DNA of 64,000 bases. Source: Tritrichomonas musculus (taxonomy: Eukaryota > Parabasalia > Tritrichomonadida > Tritrichomonadidae). Of this stretch, positions 1 through 9,808 are shown piece after piece. The DNA lies in NCBI GenBank assembly GCA_039105265.1, contig JAPFFF010000050.1, positions 930,001 through 994,000 on the forward strand. Direction: 5' to 3'. The position numbers and the translations under genes are program-made. The notes below the pieces were generated by a model. That model ran no database searches, had not been told where the DNA came from, and worked only from the letters and a program-made list of their open reading frames with translations. Position 1 is the stretch's first letter; every line of letters begins with the position of its first letter.

Positions 1-1
1 T

Positions 2-1039
2 GCTGTGACAGGTTTTTTGGAAGGCGAAGGAAGGCCAATATTGTACTCATTGATAACGATATCAATGTCAATTGCTAACGTTGCCTTTCTTTGTCCTCTC
101 TTCCTTCTTGCTTTCAAAACAGGAATCGTTGGAGCTGGAATTTCAAAAGTTTTATCGAGAGCGATTCCGTGCTTTGTTTTGTTAGTTTTCTATTTCAAAG
201 GCGCTTTTACGTTTAAGCCAAAATTGAATCAAGTTCTGAAAAAGTTCTCGCCACTAACCATGGGCGCTTTGAAGGCTTGCTTATCTCAGGGTATCGCAAA
301 CTTGATCAACGTCATTCCGGCAATTTTGGTCCGAAAAATTCTCGGCAAAATGTCTGTAGATGACGACGATCAATACAACAGTATAATGAGCGGTTATCAT
401 GCGGTTACAAGGTATTTCGAACTTTTTGATAGGATTGTGCTCGGTTTTGCCGCCGGTTATTTAACGGTTGCTTCGTATGCATATAATAAAAACGACTTCA
501 AAAGATGGCTTTTTCTGACACTTCACGTGAATTGGATTTGTTTTGCTTGGTGCATTTTTTCAACGGTTTTAACGTTCTCCATTCCAAAGAAACTTGCTGA
601 AGCTTTCATCAAAGATAAGAAATATTTGTTGTTCGCTGAGCCAATGATTAGGATTGGTAATACTTTGGGCTTCTTCTCATTCGTGCAATACACAGTCGGT
701 CATCTGCTGAGATCGATTAAAATGGGATTCATGGCGGCCGTTATTGGAACCTTAGTTCATGTTGTCGGCGTTTGTTGTTTCGCTCTTATTCTGTATAATA
801 CAAATAAGAAAGATATAGACAGATTGATGTATTCGTATCCGCTGGCAAACGCTCTCAATCTGGTCGTCGCTGGCGCCTTCATTGCTTATCCGTGCTACAA
901 GTTTTACAAGGAATGGAAATTCAAACAAGAAAACGGTTTAGAAAACAATGACGTGGAAGATGGAAAAAATGTTAAGGATGATGTTAATGATCATCCTTTT
1001 CCGCCAGTTGGAAATTCACATATGAATGTTATGAAATAA
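2..1039 (+). CDS. MATE-family multidrug/toxin efflux transporter, 5'-truncated by window edge
   Basis: The reading frame is open to the first bases of the window. The apparent start at base 5 is a GTG codon in a continuous frame, so the true start lies upstream. About 345 residues remain, against roughly 450-500 for full MATE proteins, so this is the C-terminal two-thirds or more. Several strongly hydrophobic segments alternate with short polar loops. Examples are the segments near residues 12-38, 47-63, 170-190 and 240-262. The early FLEGEGRP and the pattern of polar breaks fit the MatE fold. MATE proteins exchange Na+ or H+ for organic cations across a membrane. The tail (about the last 45 residues) is hydrophilic and Asn/Asp-rich, hence cytosolic. 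The family call rests on overall resemblance, and the substrate cannot be told. Confidence 0.65.
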   Translation, partial: AVTGFLEGEGRPILYSLITISMSIANVAFLCPLFLLAFKTGIVGAGISKVLSRAIPCFVLLVFYFKGAFTFKPKLNQVLKKFSPLTMGALKACLSQGIANLINVIPAILVRKILGKMSVDDDDQYNSIMSGYHAVTRYFELFDRIVLGFAAGYLTVASYAYNKNDFKRWLFLTLHVNWICFAWCIFSTVLTFSIPKKLAEAFIKDKKYLLFAEPMIRIGNTLGFFSFVQYTVGHLLRSIKMGFMAAVIGTLVHVVGVCCFALILYNTNKKDIDRLMYSYPLANALNLVVAGAFIAYPCYKFYKEWKFKQENGLENNDVEDGKNVKDDVNDHPFPPVGNSHMNVMK

Positions 1040-1119
1040 AAAATGTTGTTTATATTAACTTGAACTATATTTCGTAAATAAATAAAAAAAAAAAAACTCA
1101 GATGTTAATTTATAAAATA

Positions 1120-1165
1120 CCCGTATTTTACACAATCTCAATGAGTTTGCGATAATTCAATACTT
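1120..1165 (+). repeat. Left TIR of the outer element
   Basis: These 46 bases are the exact reverse complement of 4971-5016 and abut TA at 1118-1119. Confidence 0.85.
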
Positions 1166-2561
1166 TATAAAAAAAATTGAATAGTTTTTTTTTTTTACAT
1201 TTTTTTTAATTCAAAAAGTTAAGCGACTATTTTTTTATGTACGTTTACGTTCGTTTATTTTTGAAAAAAGTTAAGTGAAAACTTTACAGGCTTCAAAATG
1301 ACAAATAAAATTATATTTAGATATTTTAAGCTGCGCAATTAGAATACAATTCAAATAAACTTTAATCTTTAAGCTTTTTTATAGAAAAATAACAAATTGG
1401 AAATAATTCGAAAAATTAATATTTTTGGAAATCTTCTCTTGTATTAGTAATTACGGATTTCCCTCTTGAATATATCTTAATGAGTAAATACTTGATTTGT
1501 TGATGAAAGTTTCAACTAGTATTAAAGATACATTTTTTTCTCAAAAATTTGAATTCTTTTTTTTTCTTAGTAGGAGCAAAGAAATCTTATTTTTAGAGCA
1601 CACTTTTTTTATATACCATATTGCTGACAACAGTATGCCATTTTTTCTATCAGATATCACATTCAAAAAACATTGATTTTTTTTATTTTCTAAATTATCA
1701 CTGATATAATTTTGCAATTGCAAAATTTAACTAGTAAAATTTCTTAATTAGATCACAATGAATAAGAAACAATGAATGAAAAAGATCATCATTAATTTTT
1801 TTTTGTGAAAATAAAAACTTCGTCATTTTTTGTGTTTCTGCTCAAGATATGCAATAATCATAAAATTTATATGCTTTAATGATATAATTTAAGAAATTTA
1901 TTTAAATTGGAACGATATTTAATGTAAATTATTTAAATTTAATTTTTTTTGAAAGTAATTGGAATATTGCATTTATATAATTATATAACAATTTCTTTTG
2001 ATTTCAATAATATCAAAATTATTCATTAATTATTATTCAATGATGAAATATTTTAATTTTATGATACATAGAAAAATTGAAAGCAAACGTATGTATAATC
2101 ATTCAAATTTAAAATCTCAGCTCTCAAAATTGGTATGATAGTTTTTTTTTTGAATTGAAAATGTGGCGCTATTTTAACTAATTTCCTTGAAATTTAGCGC
2201 CAAATTTTGTTTTTTTTGATTAAAGTCTATTTCAACAATTGCTTATGTCGAGTTTGAAAAGCTAATTTAAAAAAAAAAATGTTTAAAAAACTTAGAAAAA
2301 AAAAAAATAATCTTTAATCGAAAAGTTTTGTTTAGGAATTTATTTTTCTTGTGCATATATGTAAATATATTATAAAGAAATTATGCTTGTTCAAAAATCT
2401 GAAACTACATAATAGTTATTTTCCAAAAATATTTTGAAAAATCACCTGAGAAAATAGTAAGGGTTATATAATAGTTTTTTTTCAATGTCAAAAACAGTAA
2501 GAAATAAAATAAATAAAACAATAAGTAAATAAATAGATAAAAAAAAAAAAAAAGAAAATTA
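1166..2561. other. Gene-free left body of the outer transposon
   Basis: A/T-rich sequence with many A and T homopolymers. The short frames here are low-complexity and give no recognisable protein. A small GGCGCT...AGCGCC inverted repeat near 2164-2206 is the only GC-containing structure seen. Confidence 0.6.
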
Positions 2562-2563
2562 TA

Positions 2564-2617
2564 AAGTCGGTCCAAAAAAGTGTAAATTTCCCGAAAATGT
2601 GTAAACTTTCGTACGTT
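2564..2617 (+). repeat. Left TIR of the pogo-like transposon
   Basis: Identical over 54 bases to the reverse complement of 4478-4531. Confidence 0.92.
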
Positions 2618-2964
2618 TATTTTTTTAGAGAAAACCATTTTTATATATTTATTGAATCATATAATGAACATGAATATAATTAAACTAAAAAAATAATAAT
2701 TACAGATAAAATATTTTCTAAATAATATGATTTTTCATTTGAGACCTAATGGTTGCTGAAATTAGATATTATTATCATGAAGAAAAAAAAACTATAAAAA
2801 ATGGTTTTAATCCTGTGAAAAGATTATTAATGAGTCATAAAATATTTTTAGAGGAAATTTGAGTCAGAATAAAAAAATTAAAAAATGATATCTTTTTAAT
2901 CAAATTCAAAAAATTAAAATTTTAATTTAAATGAAATTATTTTTATTTTTATTTCTTTAATATT

Positions 2965-4452
2965 TTATGAATCATCGTCGGTTTCTTCTTGTTCATTTGA
3001 AGAACGTTTTTTTCCACATAATGGACAGCATCCAGATTTGACTCGCTCCAATTGAATTTCATTCATTAAGCCACTTGGAGCTTTGTCGATCTTTTTACCA
3101 CGAGCCCTTTCATTTATTTGATTGGGCTCATGTTCAATTAATGTTTCGTTTTGTAAGACGCAGCTCTCAATAACTCTCACTTTTATTACAATTCCATCTT
3201 TAATTATTGGAAAAATTCCTGAATGTTCCCAACTTCTCAATATAGTTTGTTCATTATCTGTCATTTGAATCACAGTGTATATTTTCTGAAGTTTGGTGGT
3301 TATTTTTGACTTATTTGGCCAATTTGGAACAGTTGAATATTTCGATTTCATTGAACGAAAAACACCTTGATCTAAAGGTTGAACAAGATGAGATGAATGC
3401 GGCGGAATCATAACAATTTTGATATTTCTTTCTGCGCATTCAGCAAATAAAATCTCTGATATATGAGCTTTCAAACCATCATATATTATTACAGCTGGAT
3501 CATCAGCTTTTCCAATTTCTTTGCGAACTTTTTCAACATATTCAAAAATTGAATTTTGAAAAAAGTTCTCAAAAACGCTTCTTGTCATAAATCCTCTGGG
3601 CGTAGAATAAACTTTCATTTTGTTATAATAAGGACATGTGCAACCATCTGGATTTTCTGTTCCTCTTGTAATTAATGCACATGGTGGTAAAACTTTTCCA
3701 GACGCAGTTATTCCAACTAAAGCACTAATGTGATGTGAGGTTTCTTCGTATTGATATCGAAGTTTTCCTTGGAAACTTTTTGATACAATGAATTTTTTAC
3801 TTTTCATTCTACCACTTTTTGACCCACCGAAACCTGTCTCATCTAAATTAATGATTAAATTTGGATTAATTGTCTCAATATTAATTTTTCTTAAATTATT
3901 AAAATATAACTCTATATCACTTTTTTCGAGAAGACCTCGTTCAAAATCTGAAGGCTGAACAACTCTAATTTCAAAATCAGGTGCTATCCTGTTGAGTAAT
4001 TGATCAAAATAATTTTTGGAGAAAGATCCATCGAATTTTTGTTTTTCCAAATGGTATACACATTTTTGCTTAAATTCTCTTTTTGTTGGAAAATCATTGT
4101 TGCTTGCACGTAATTCTAACCATTCTCTAATTTTTTTTTCTTCTTCTGTAAGTAGTTTTGTTGGACGACCTATATTAGAACTGTCGGAATTACGATAACC
4201 ATTTTTTATTAAGGAAAACAAAGATTTACTACATTTGAAGAAAGAACACTTTTCTACATCTGTAAGTTTTTCCAAATATTGATTCAAATCACTTTTTAAG
4301 ACATATCTAATTTTATCTGATAATCTTGTAAATTGATCAAGTGGCAAATTTGATGCCAAATTTATTGCTTCATCTTTGATATCGATTGGTAAAACATCAA
4401 AATTAAAATGCGATTGGAGTTGCTTCTCTAGTTTTTTCCTAGATATCATCAA
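2965..4452 (-). CDS. DDE_1 superfamily (pogo/Tigger/Fot-like) transposase
   Basis: A 495-residue protein with a full catalytic core. The first Asp is D204 in INLDETGFGG, the second D325 in IIYDGLKAH, and the third D361 in HSSHLVQPLDQGVF. The last two are 35 residues apart, giving a DD35D arrangement. The HSSH-x3-PLDQGVF block is typical of DDE_1 transposases. Residues 1-160 are charged and helical, with GRPTKLLTEEEKKIREW near 95-111, fitting DNA-binding helix-turn-helix domains that recognise the TIRs. The C-terminus has CCPLCGKK followed by an acidic tail, a possible small zinc-binding motif. No frameshift or internal stop is present and both TIRs are perfect, so the enzyme could be active. 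It would cut and paste the element at TA sites in the nucleus. Confidence 0.9.
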   Translation of the reverse strand: MMISRKKLEKQLQSHFNFDVLPIDIKDEAINLASNLPLDQFTRLSDKIRYVLKSDLNQYLEKLTDVEKCSFFKCSKSLFSLIKNGYRNSDSSNIGRPTKLLTEEEKKIREWLELRASNNDFPTKREFKQKCVYHLEKQKFDGSFSKNYFDQLLNRIAPDFEIRVVQPSDFERGLLEKSDIELYFNNLRKINIETINPNLIINLDETGFGGSKSGRMKSKKFIVSKSFQGKLRYQYEETSHHISALVGITASGKVLPPCALITRGTENPDGCTCPYYNKMKVYSTPRGFMTRSVFENFFQNSIFEYVEKVRKEIGKADDPAVIIYDGLKAHISEILFAECAERNIKIVMIPPHSSHLVQPLDQGVFRSMKSKYSTVPNWPNKSKITTKLQKIYTVIQMTDNEQTILRSWEHSGIFPIIKDGIVIKVRVIESCVLQNETLIEHEPNQINERARGKKIDKAPSGLMNEIQLERVKSGCCPLCGKKRSSNEQEETDDDS

Positions 4453-4477
4453 AAAAATGAAAAAGTTAACGGATTTT

Positions 4478-4531
4478 AACGTACGAAAGTTTACACATTT
4501 TCGGGAAATTTACACTTTTTTGGACCGACTT
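4478..4531 (-). repeat. Right TIR of the pogo-like transposon
   Basis: Identical over 54 bases to the reverse complement of 2564-2617. It lies just upstream of the transposase start and so probably overlaps its promoter. Confidence 0.92.
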
Positions 4532-4534
4532 TAT

Positions 4535-5301
4535 TTGGCTATTTATTCTTGAAAATAACAAAAATAAATTGCGGCTTATAATGGAAGTCTTAGTTGTAGA
4601 ACAAATTTTGTCGTAGGTAGTGAAAATTTTGCTAAATAACATGAGAATGTAAAAACGTGATAAAACCTCTCCTCAAATCGGTTAAGCGGGCCGAATGTAA
4701 GTGTATAAAAATAATTTTCGTGTGTGCTGGTGAACTGAACATGTGAAGGTAGAAATGCGATGATTAAAAGATTTTAAGAATAGGTAGAAATTATTTTGTA
4801 AAAAGGGGATTCATCTGTTGCGGAATTAGAAGAATTTGTTTGTAAGAGCATCTTAATTACTCAGAAAAGCGATTTGGTCGAATTCTGATCAGTTTTATAT
4901 TGATTAGGACAATAATAAAAATATATAAATAAAGTTCTCAAATATTGAAAGCATTTTTGTAAATGAAATGAAGTATTGAATTATCGCAAACTCATTGAGA
5001 TTGTGTAAAATACGGGTACTTTCGTATTAATATTTTTTTAGGAAAATGATAATGTTTTAATAAGGATTTAAATTCTAATTGTTACATTTTGTTTCTGCAT
5101 ATATCTTTTGTATTCATTAGGAAAGAATCGATATATCATTTCGAATACAAATGTTTTGAATTATTTTTATTCGTTGATTTTAGTTTTTATATAACATGTC
5201 ATTATTCATACAAATTATAGAATTTCTTTATCTTATGATTTCTTACTAGTTGACTTATTAAAATGATAAATAAAGTTTTAATTAATTATTTTATATTAAA
5301 T
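4535..5301. other. Spacer: right body of the outer transposon, then intergenic DNA
   Basis: From 4535 to 5016 this belongs to the outer TIR element and has no gene. From 5019 to 5301 it is A/T-rich spacer downstream of the BspA-like gene. No RNA gene or promoter is recognised. Confidence 0.5.
4971..5016 (-). repeat. Right TIR of the outer element
   Basis: These 46 bases are the exact reverse complement of 1120-1165 and are followed by TA at 5017-5018. Confidence 0.85.
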
Positions 5302-7770
5302 TTAATGAATAAGTTGTATTACTAATGTATGCGATGGAAATGCTAAAACGTCAATGGTGGCGTTTGTTGGTAAAATAACAACTTCCCTTAATGATGAGCA
5401 TGAAAAGAATGTGTATGATTCAATCATTGAAATTGAACTTGGAATGATAATTCTCTCTAATGATTCACACTTTTTGAATGAACACTTTCGTATTTGACAT
5501 AATGAGTCAGGAAGGATGATGTCTCTCAAAGATTTGCATCCATTAAAAGCAAATTCACCAATTTCAATGACCGAAGAAGGAATTGATATCTTTGACAATG
5601 ATGAACATCCTGCAAAACTTCCTCTTTTAATTGACTTTAATGAAGTAGGGAAGTTCACTTTAGTTAAAGATGAACACTTGAAGAAGACATACTCATCAAG
5701 TGTCTCCAACGAAATTTTGTCTTCAAATGTTATTTCAGTTAATGATGTGCATTTCTTGAATGCTCGACTCATAATATATTTTATTGAAGAAGGAATTGTG
5801 ATTCTTGTCAATGATGAACATCCACTGAATGTAGAATATCCAATTGAAGTTACAGAAGATGGAATTGCTATTTGTGTCAATGATGAACATCCACTGAATG
5901 CATAATCTCCAATTAAAGTTACAGAAGAAGGAATTGTTATTTGTGTCAATGATGAACATCCACTGAATGCATAATCTCCAATTGAAGTTACAGAAGAAGG
6001 AATTGCGATTTGAATCAATGATGAACATTCATTAAATGTATAATTTCCAATTGAAGTTACAGAAGAGGGAATTGCGATTTCTCTCAATGATGAACATTCA
6101 TTAAATGTATAATTTCCAATTGAGGTTACAGAAGAGGGAATTGCGATTTCTCTCAATGATGAACATCTATTGAATGCATAATTTCCAATTGAAGTTACAG
6201 AAGAAGGAATTGCGATTTGAATCAATGATGAACATTCATTAAATGTATAATCTTTAATTGAAGTTACAGAAGAAGGAATTGTTATTTGTATCAATGATGA
6301 ACATCCACTGAATGCATAATCTCCAATTGAAGTTACAGAAGAAGGAATTGTAATTTCCCTCAATGATGAACATTCATTAAATGAACATTCTCCAATTGAA
6401 GTTACAGAAGAGGGAATTGTTATTTGTATCAATGATGAACACCCACGGAATGCAGAATATCCAATTGAAGTTATAGAAGAAGGAATTGTGATTTCCCTCA
6501 ATGATGAACATCTATTAAATACAAAATCTCCAACTGAAGTTACAGAAGAAGGAATTATGATTTTTTCAATTTCATTACAATTAAAAAAGCAAAAATTATT
6601 TGTTTTAATTCCGTCTTGACTTAACAACAATTCTAAGACATCTAAATTCTTTCTTTTGGCTGCTGCATGGATTGAATTTTTTCCTATTAAATTTCTAAAA
6701 AGATCACATTTGAAGGGAATTATACTTCTACTTTCCAATATAAGAGGAAGTTCTAACTTTTCGGGCTCAAAATAATTAATAAATATATCTGTTGAATTCA
6801 AAAGAGTTTCAACTAAGAAATAATAATCATATTTACACAGATAATAAAATAACGATTTACTTTCCAGTGATTTTGGAAAGAATTCAAAATTGTAATATTT
6901 GATTGCAAAAGTATCACAAGAGTATTCTTTTTCAATTGCGTTATCTAAAAAATATTCTGTGATTTCATTATGATGGCATTTGATCGATTCTTTGATGATT
7001 TTGTCATCATGCACAACTTTATTTTCTTCCAGTAAAAAAATGATTTCTGGATTCCTTCCATGAATTGCATAGCTCCACAAATCTGACTTCATTTCAGCAT
7101 TGTTTTTAAGTAAATATTGAAAAATTTGAATTGATCCAAAAAATGCTGAATATTCAATCAGTGCGGCTTCTTTTTTCAATAAAAAGGCGTTTGTTTCAAA
7201 AACTGAAGGCTTGATTTTGGCTGAAAGTGGAATATTTGCTTGATTCACATATGTAATGAAGTCAACAACTAAATCTTTTCGAATTAATTTGCATATGTAA
7301 TTATCATTTTCTCCTTCTTTTCGGTTTCTTTCAAAAATCGTTATTTCATGTTCTTTTAAATCATTGCCAAATTCTGGGGAAAAATAGTCGATATAATGAG
7401 GATAACGTTTCATGCTTTTCGAAATATCTTCATCAAGAATTAGTATTTTTTCTTCAATTAAAAATAAAACGATTCGTTTGTTTCTCCGAAAAATATGGAA
7501 TATTTCAGAATTGGTAAAATATTGAAGAATATCTCTTTTGTAAAATTGTAAAATTTTATCGATTTTAGAAAAAAATGATCCTATTCGTTGATGATTGTTT
7601 GATATATTGACAATAAGATAAAGTACGATTTTAAAATCGTATGTATTTTTTGAACATTGATATAGATCCAATTGCTGAACAGTATCTTGATATTCTGTTG
7701 TATCATCAAAATAATCCAAAAGTATTCTTTGAATCTTTCTTTGCTTCTCTACAAAAGCTTCGATACTCAT
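5302..7770 (-). CDS. BspA-like leucine-rich-repeat protein with ankyrin/DUF3447-type N-terminus
   Basis: An 822-residue protein. Residues 1 to about 390 resemble the ankyrin-type (DUF3447-like) N-terminal module common in trichomonads, with motifs such as ALIEYSAFFGSIQIFQYLL and KNSIHAAAKRKNLDVLELLL. From about residue 405 to the end there are roughly 17 LRR_5 (Treponema/BspA-type) units of 23 residues, consensus IPSSVTSIGxYAFxxCSSL. About ten central units are nearly identical in DNA as well as protein, indicating recent tandem duplication. No signal peptide or membrane span is seen, so this copy is probably cytosolic rather than a surface adhesin, although many relatives are surface proteins. 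LRR_5 proteins are thought to act in binding; no specific partner can be named. The ATG at 7770 opens the conserved N-terminal module and is a sound start. Confidence 0.85.
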   Translation of the reverse strand: MSIEAFVEKQRKIQRILLDYFDDTTEYQDTVQQLDLYQCSKNTYDFKIVLYLIVNISNNHQRIGSFFSKIDKILQFYKRDILQYFTNSEIFHIFRRNKRIVLFLIEEKILILDEDISKSMKRYPHYIDYFSPEFGNDLKEHEITIFERNRKEGENDNYICKLIRKDLVVDFITYVNQANIPLSAKIKPSVFETNAFLLKKEAALIEYSAFFGSIQIFQYLLKNNAEMKSDLWSYAIHGRNPEIIFLLEENKVVHDDKIIKESIKCHHNEITEYFLDNAIEKEYSCDTFAIKYYNFEFFPKSLESKSLFYYLCKYDYYFLVETLLNSTDIFINYFEPEKLELPLILESRSIIPFKCDLFRNLIGKNSIHAAAKRKNLDVLELLLSQDGIKTNNFCFFNCNEIEKIIIPSSVTSVGDFVFNRCSSLREITIPSSITSIGYSAFRGCSSLIQITIPSSVTSIGECSFNECSSLREITIPSSVTSIGDYAFSGCSSLIQITIPSSVTSIKDYTFNECSSLIQIAIPSSVTSIGNYAFNRCSSLREIAIPSSVTSIGNYTFNECSSLREIAIPSSVTSIGNYTFNECSSLIQIAIPSSVTSIGDYAFSGCSSLTQITIPSSVTLIGDYAFSGCSSLTQIAIPSSVTSIGYSTFSGCSSLTRITIPSSIKYIMSRAFKKCTSLTEITFEDKISLETLDEYVFFKCSSLTKVNFPTSLKSIKRGSFAGCSSLSKISIPSSVIEIGEFAFNGCKSLRDIILPDSLCQIRKCSFKKCESLERIIIPSSISMIESYTFFSCSSLREVVILPTNATIDVLAFPSHTLVIQLIH
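5800..6560 (-). repeat. Tandem 69-bp repeats encoding LRR_5 units
   Basis: Near-identical 69-bp units (23 codons) recur about eleven times inside the BspA-like gene. The recurring element reads, on the + strand, as variants of CAATGATGAACAT...GAAGTTACAGAAG. Such units are prone to unequal exchange and explain the antisense open frames in this interval. Confidence 0.8.
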
Positions 7771-8692
7771 TGAAATATTTAGATTTAGTTTGGAAAATTT
7801 TGAAAATTTTATGCCATATGAAAAATTAATTTCATAATCTTATTAGTACTTTATTTTGGAACTTCTTCTCTAGAGCATAATGTTACTTCTTAAAAACTTA
7901 TTTACAAGTATTCCAATGTTAACATTGACTCATATTTTATTATAAAAAAAAAAAATACATCAAAAGGATGTTTTATTAATGGTAAATTGGAATATTCCAA
8001 ATTATTTAGTATGATATTTTTCTAGTAAAAAGAAAAAAAAGTAAATTAGAATTATAATTGTATTTTAATGGCTTTAGAAAACCATATAATTGCTATTTTC
8101 AAATGAATGTAAAATCATTTTGAAAGTAAATGTTTGATTTCCTGATTATAAGAATAGTCAATTGGCTTTTTCCCTTGATTATCTGCAAAATTAATATCAA
8201 TTTCTTTCTTTCCAATATTGATATTCAAATAAGATTAATATCAATTTATTCCTACTTGATATTATAATTTTCATTTCAACAAGAAGGAACAGCAAATAAG
8301 AATTGAATAAGTAATATAAACAATTTTCAATACATTAAAACAAAAAGTTTAAAAATGAAAGAAAAATTGAAAAAATTGCATAGTTATTCCTCAAAATCCT
8401 ACGTTAAATACATTATTATTATGATTAACATAGATGTATAATTCAATAATAAAAAACATATGATGATATTAAAAATATCTACAGAAAAATGAATTTCAAA
8501 ATTTGAAATTTGAAAAGAATTGATTTTTTTCAATGATCTCTTAATTTTTGAAAGAAGTAAAAAATATGAGTAAGAAGTTTTTTCTCTACAAATATTAAAT
8601 TTCATATTTATATATTCAAATAGTAAAGTTAAAAAAAAAAGATTTTTCTTTCAAAAATTGAAAGAATTCAATTTTCATTTTGCAATAATAAA
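7771..8692. other. Spacer between two divergent BspA-like genes
   Basis: A/T-rich spacer of about 0.9 kb upstream of both neighbouring genes, so it should hold both promoters, though no motif stands out. It contains an ankyrin gene remnant, listed separately at 8115-8235. The rest shows nothing further. Confidence 0.5.
8115..8235 (-). pseudogene. Ankyrin-repeat gene remnant (C-terminal end)
   Basis: On the minus strand a short frame reads about 38 residues ending GKKPIDYSYNQEIKHLLSK and a stop. This is the usual C-terminal shape of an ankyrin-repeat protein (DINFADNQGKKPID...). A stop codon lies just upstream in frame and no start is present, so only the tail of a former gene is left. It fits the ankyrin-rich neighbourhood, but the fragment is short. 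Confidence 0.45.
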
Positions 8693-9808
8693 ATGGAACT
8701 CCAGGCTCATATGAATAAGATGAAAGAAATATATGAACAAATTCTGAATTATGTTGAAAAAGATGAAGATATTGACAGTTATACATCAATTGTTCAGTAC
8801 TTTGGAAATCAAAAATTAGAAAATCATAATGAATTAAAAGAAATTCTTTATATGTTATTAAAATTTTCAAAAAATCATCACAGGCAAACAAATTTCTTCG
8901 ATAAAATTGAAAAAATATTTGTCCTTTTAAAAGACAAAATCAATAATTCTTTTCCAAATTCTGAAATCTTTGAAATTTTCAAAAAAAACAAAAGATTTCT
9001 TCTATTTTTAATAGACAACAAACTTATCACGATCGATAAGACAATTTCAGGATATCTTATTAACAAATATTGCCGATATTTCTATCCAGAACTTAAATCA
9101 CAACTTGATGAAGAAAACAGACAAAAAATTGAGAGCGAACTTTTTGAGAACTCAACAAATTTGACTGATTTTGAAGAAAACCGTCGAAAAGGTGAAAATA
9201 ATTCACCTTTATGTCATTTAATACGTAATGATTTGGTAGAAGATTTTGTAGTTCTTGTCAATAAAACAAATTTGAATTTGACAAGCAAAATCAGTTCATC
9301 AGTTTTTGAAACAAACTGTTTTTTAATTGATAAAGAACCAACAATAATTGAATATGCTGCATTTTATGGATCAATTCAAATATTCAACTTTTTGAAACTT
9401 AACAAAGTTCCATTGAATCCTTCTTTGTGGCTTTATGCGATCCATTCAAATAACCCGGAAATGATTCATCTTCTCGAGGAAAGTCAAATTCGGCCTGATG
9501 ATAAAACATATGAAAAATGTCTAGAAGAATCAATCAAATGCCATCACAATGATATCGCAAATTATATTCAAAACAATTTATTAAATGAATCGAAAAATAG
9601 CTTTGAACAAAACGATGCCGCTTACGGTTTCCATTATCATAATTATAAATTCATAGATACTGAAAACAAATTTGCTTTTCATTATGCTTGTAAGTACGAT
9701 TATTTTACAATTGTTGAAAATATGATAAATATCGAAGGTTTTGACATTAATTCGAAAGTAAGTATAATAACGAAGAACGATGTTTTAAATGTTGATTTTT
9801 TTTTTTAA
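8693..9808 (+). CDS. Ankyrin/DUF3447-type N-terminal part of an interrupted BspA-like gene
   Basis: This frame encodes 371 residues matching the N-terminal module of the neighbouring BspA-like protein at 5302-7770. Shared blocks include NRRKGENNSPLCHLIRNDLVEDF, SVFETNCFLIDKEPTIIEYAAFYGSIQIF and SIKCHHNDIA. The shared homology stops after FDINSK (codon 355). The next codons begin GTAAGT at 9758 and run into unrelated A/T-rich sequence and a stop. The missing ankyrin continuation resumes at about 10026 in a different frame, so this is probably the 5' part of one gene with the next entry. An unusual intron or an insertion lesion would both explain it. The ATG at 8693 matches the neighbour's start region. 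Confidence 0.7.
   Translation: MELQAHMNKMKEIYEQILNYVEKDEDIDSYTSIVQYFGNQKLENHNELKEILYMLLKFSKNHHRQTNFFDKIEKIFVLLKDKINNSFPNSEIFEIFKKNKRFLLFLIDNKLITIDKTISGYLINKYCRYFYPELKSQLDEENRQKIESELFENSTNLTDFEENRRKGENNSPLCHLIRNDLVEDFVVLVNKTNLNLTSKISSSVFETNCFLIDKEPTIIEYAAFYGSIQIFNFLKLNKVPLNPSLWLYAIHSNNPEMIHLLEESQIRPDDKTYEKCLEESIKCHHNDIANYIQNNLLNESKNSFEQNDAAYGFHYHNYKFIDTENKFAFHYACKYDYFTIVENMINIEGFDINSKVSIITKNDVLNVDFFF

Larger units (their letters stand above)
2564..4531 (-). mobile_element. Pogo/Tigger-like Tc1/mariner-superfamily transposon, apparently intact
   Basis: Perfect 54-bp inverted repeats sit at 2564-2617 and 4478-4531, starting AAGTCGGTCCAAAAAAGTG. TA lies immediately outside each end (2562-2563 and 4532-4533). 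The 1968-bp element carries one full-length transposase gene on the minus strand that starts 26 bp inside the right TIR. Perfect TIR identity, an intact DDE triad and a clean TA duplication together suggest recent mobility. It is inserted inside the element bounded at 1120 and 5016. Confidence 0.9.
1120..5016. mobile_element. Outer TA-flanked TIR element (non-autonomous or decayed), split by a second transposon
   Basis: A 46-bp perfect inverted repeat lies at 1120-1165 and 4971-5016, beginning CCCGTATTTTACACAATC. TA dinucleotides directly abut both ends (1118-1119 and 5017-5018), as expected for a Tc1/mariner-superfamily target site duplication. Removing the inner transposon (2564-4531 plus one TA) leaves about 1.93 kb of A/T-rich sequence with no convincing open frame. 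The element is therefore either non-autonomous or a relic that lost its transposase. Its two ends are still identical, so it is not very old. Confidence 0.8.

Noticed and set aside
5516-6028. Antisense and overlapping frames across the LRR array
   Set aside because: They arise from the 69-bp repeats; the BspA frame alone has domain sense.
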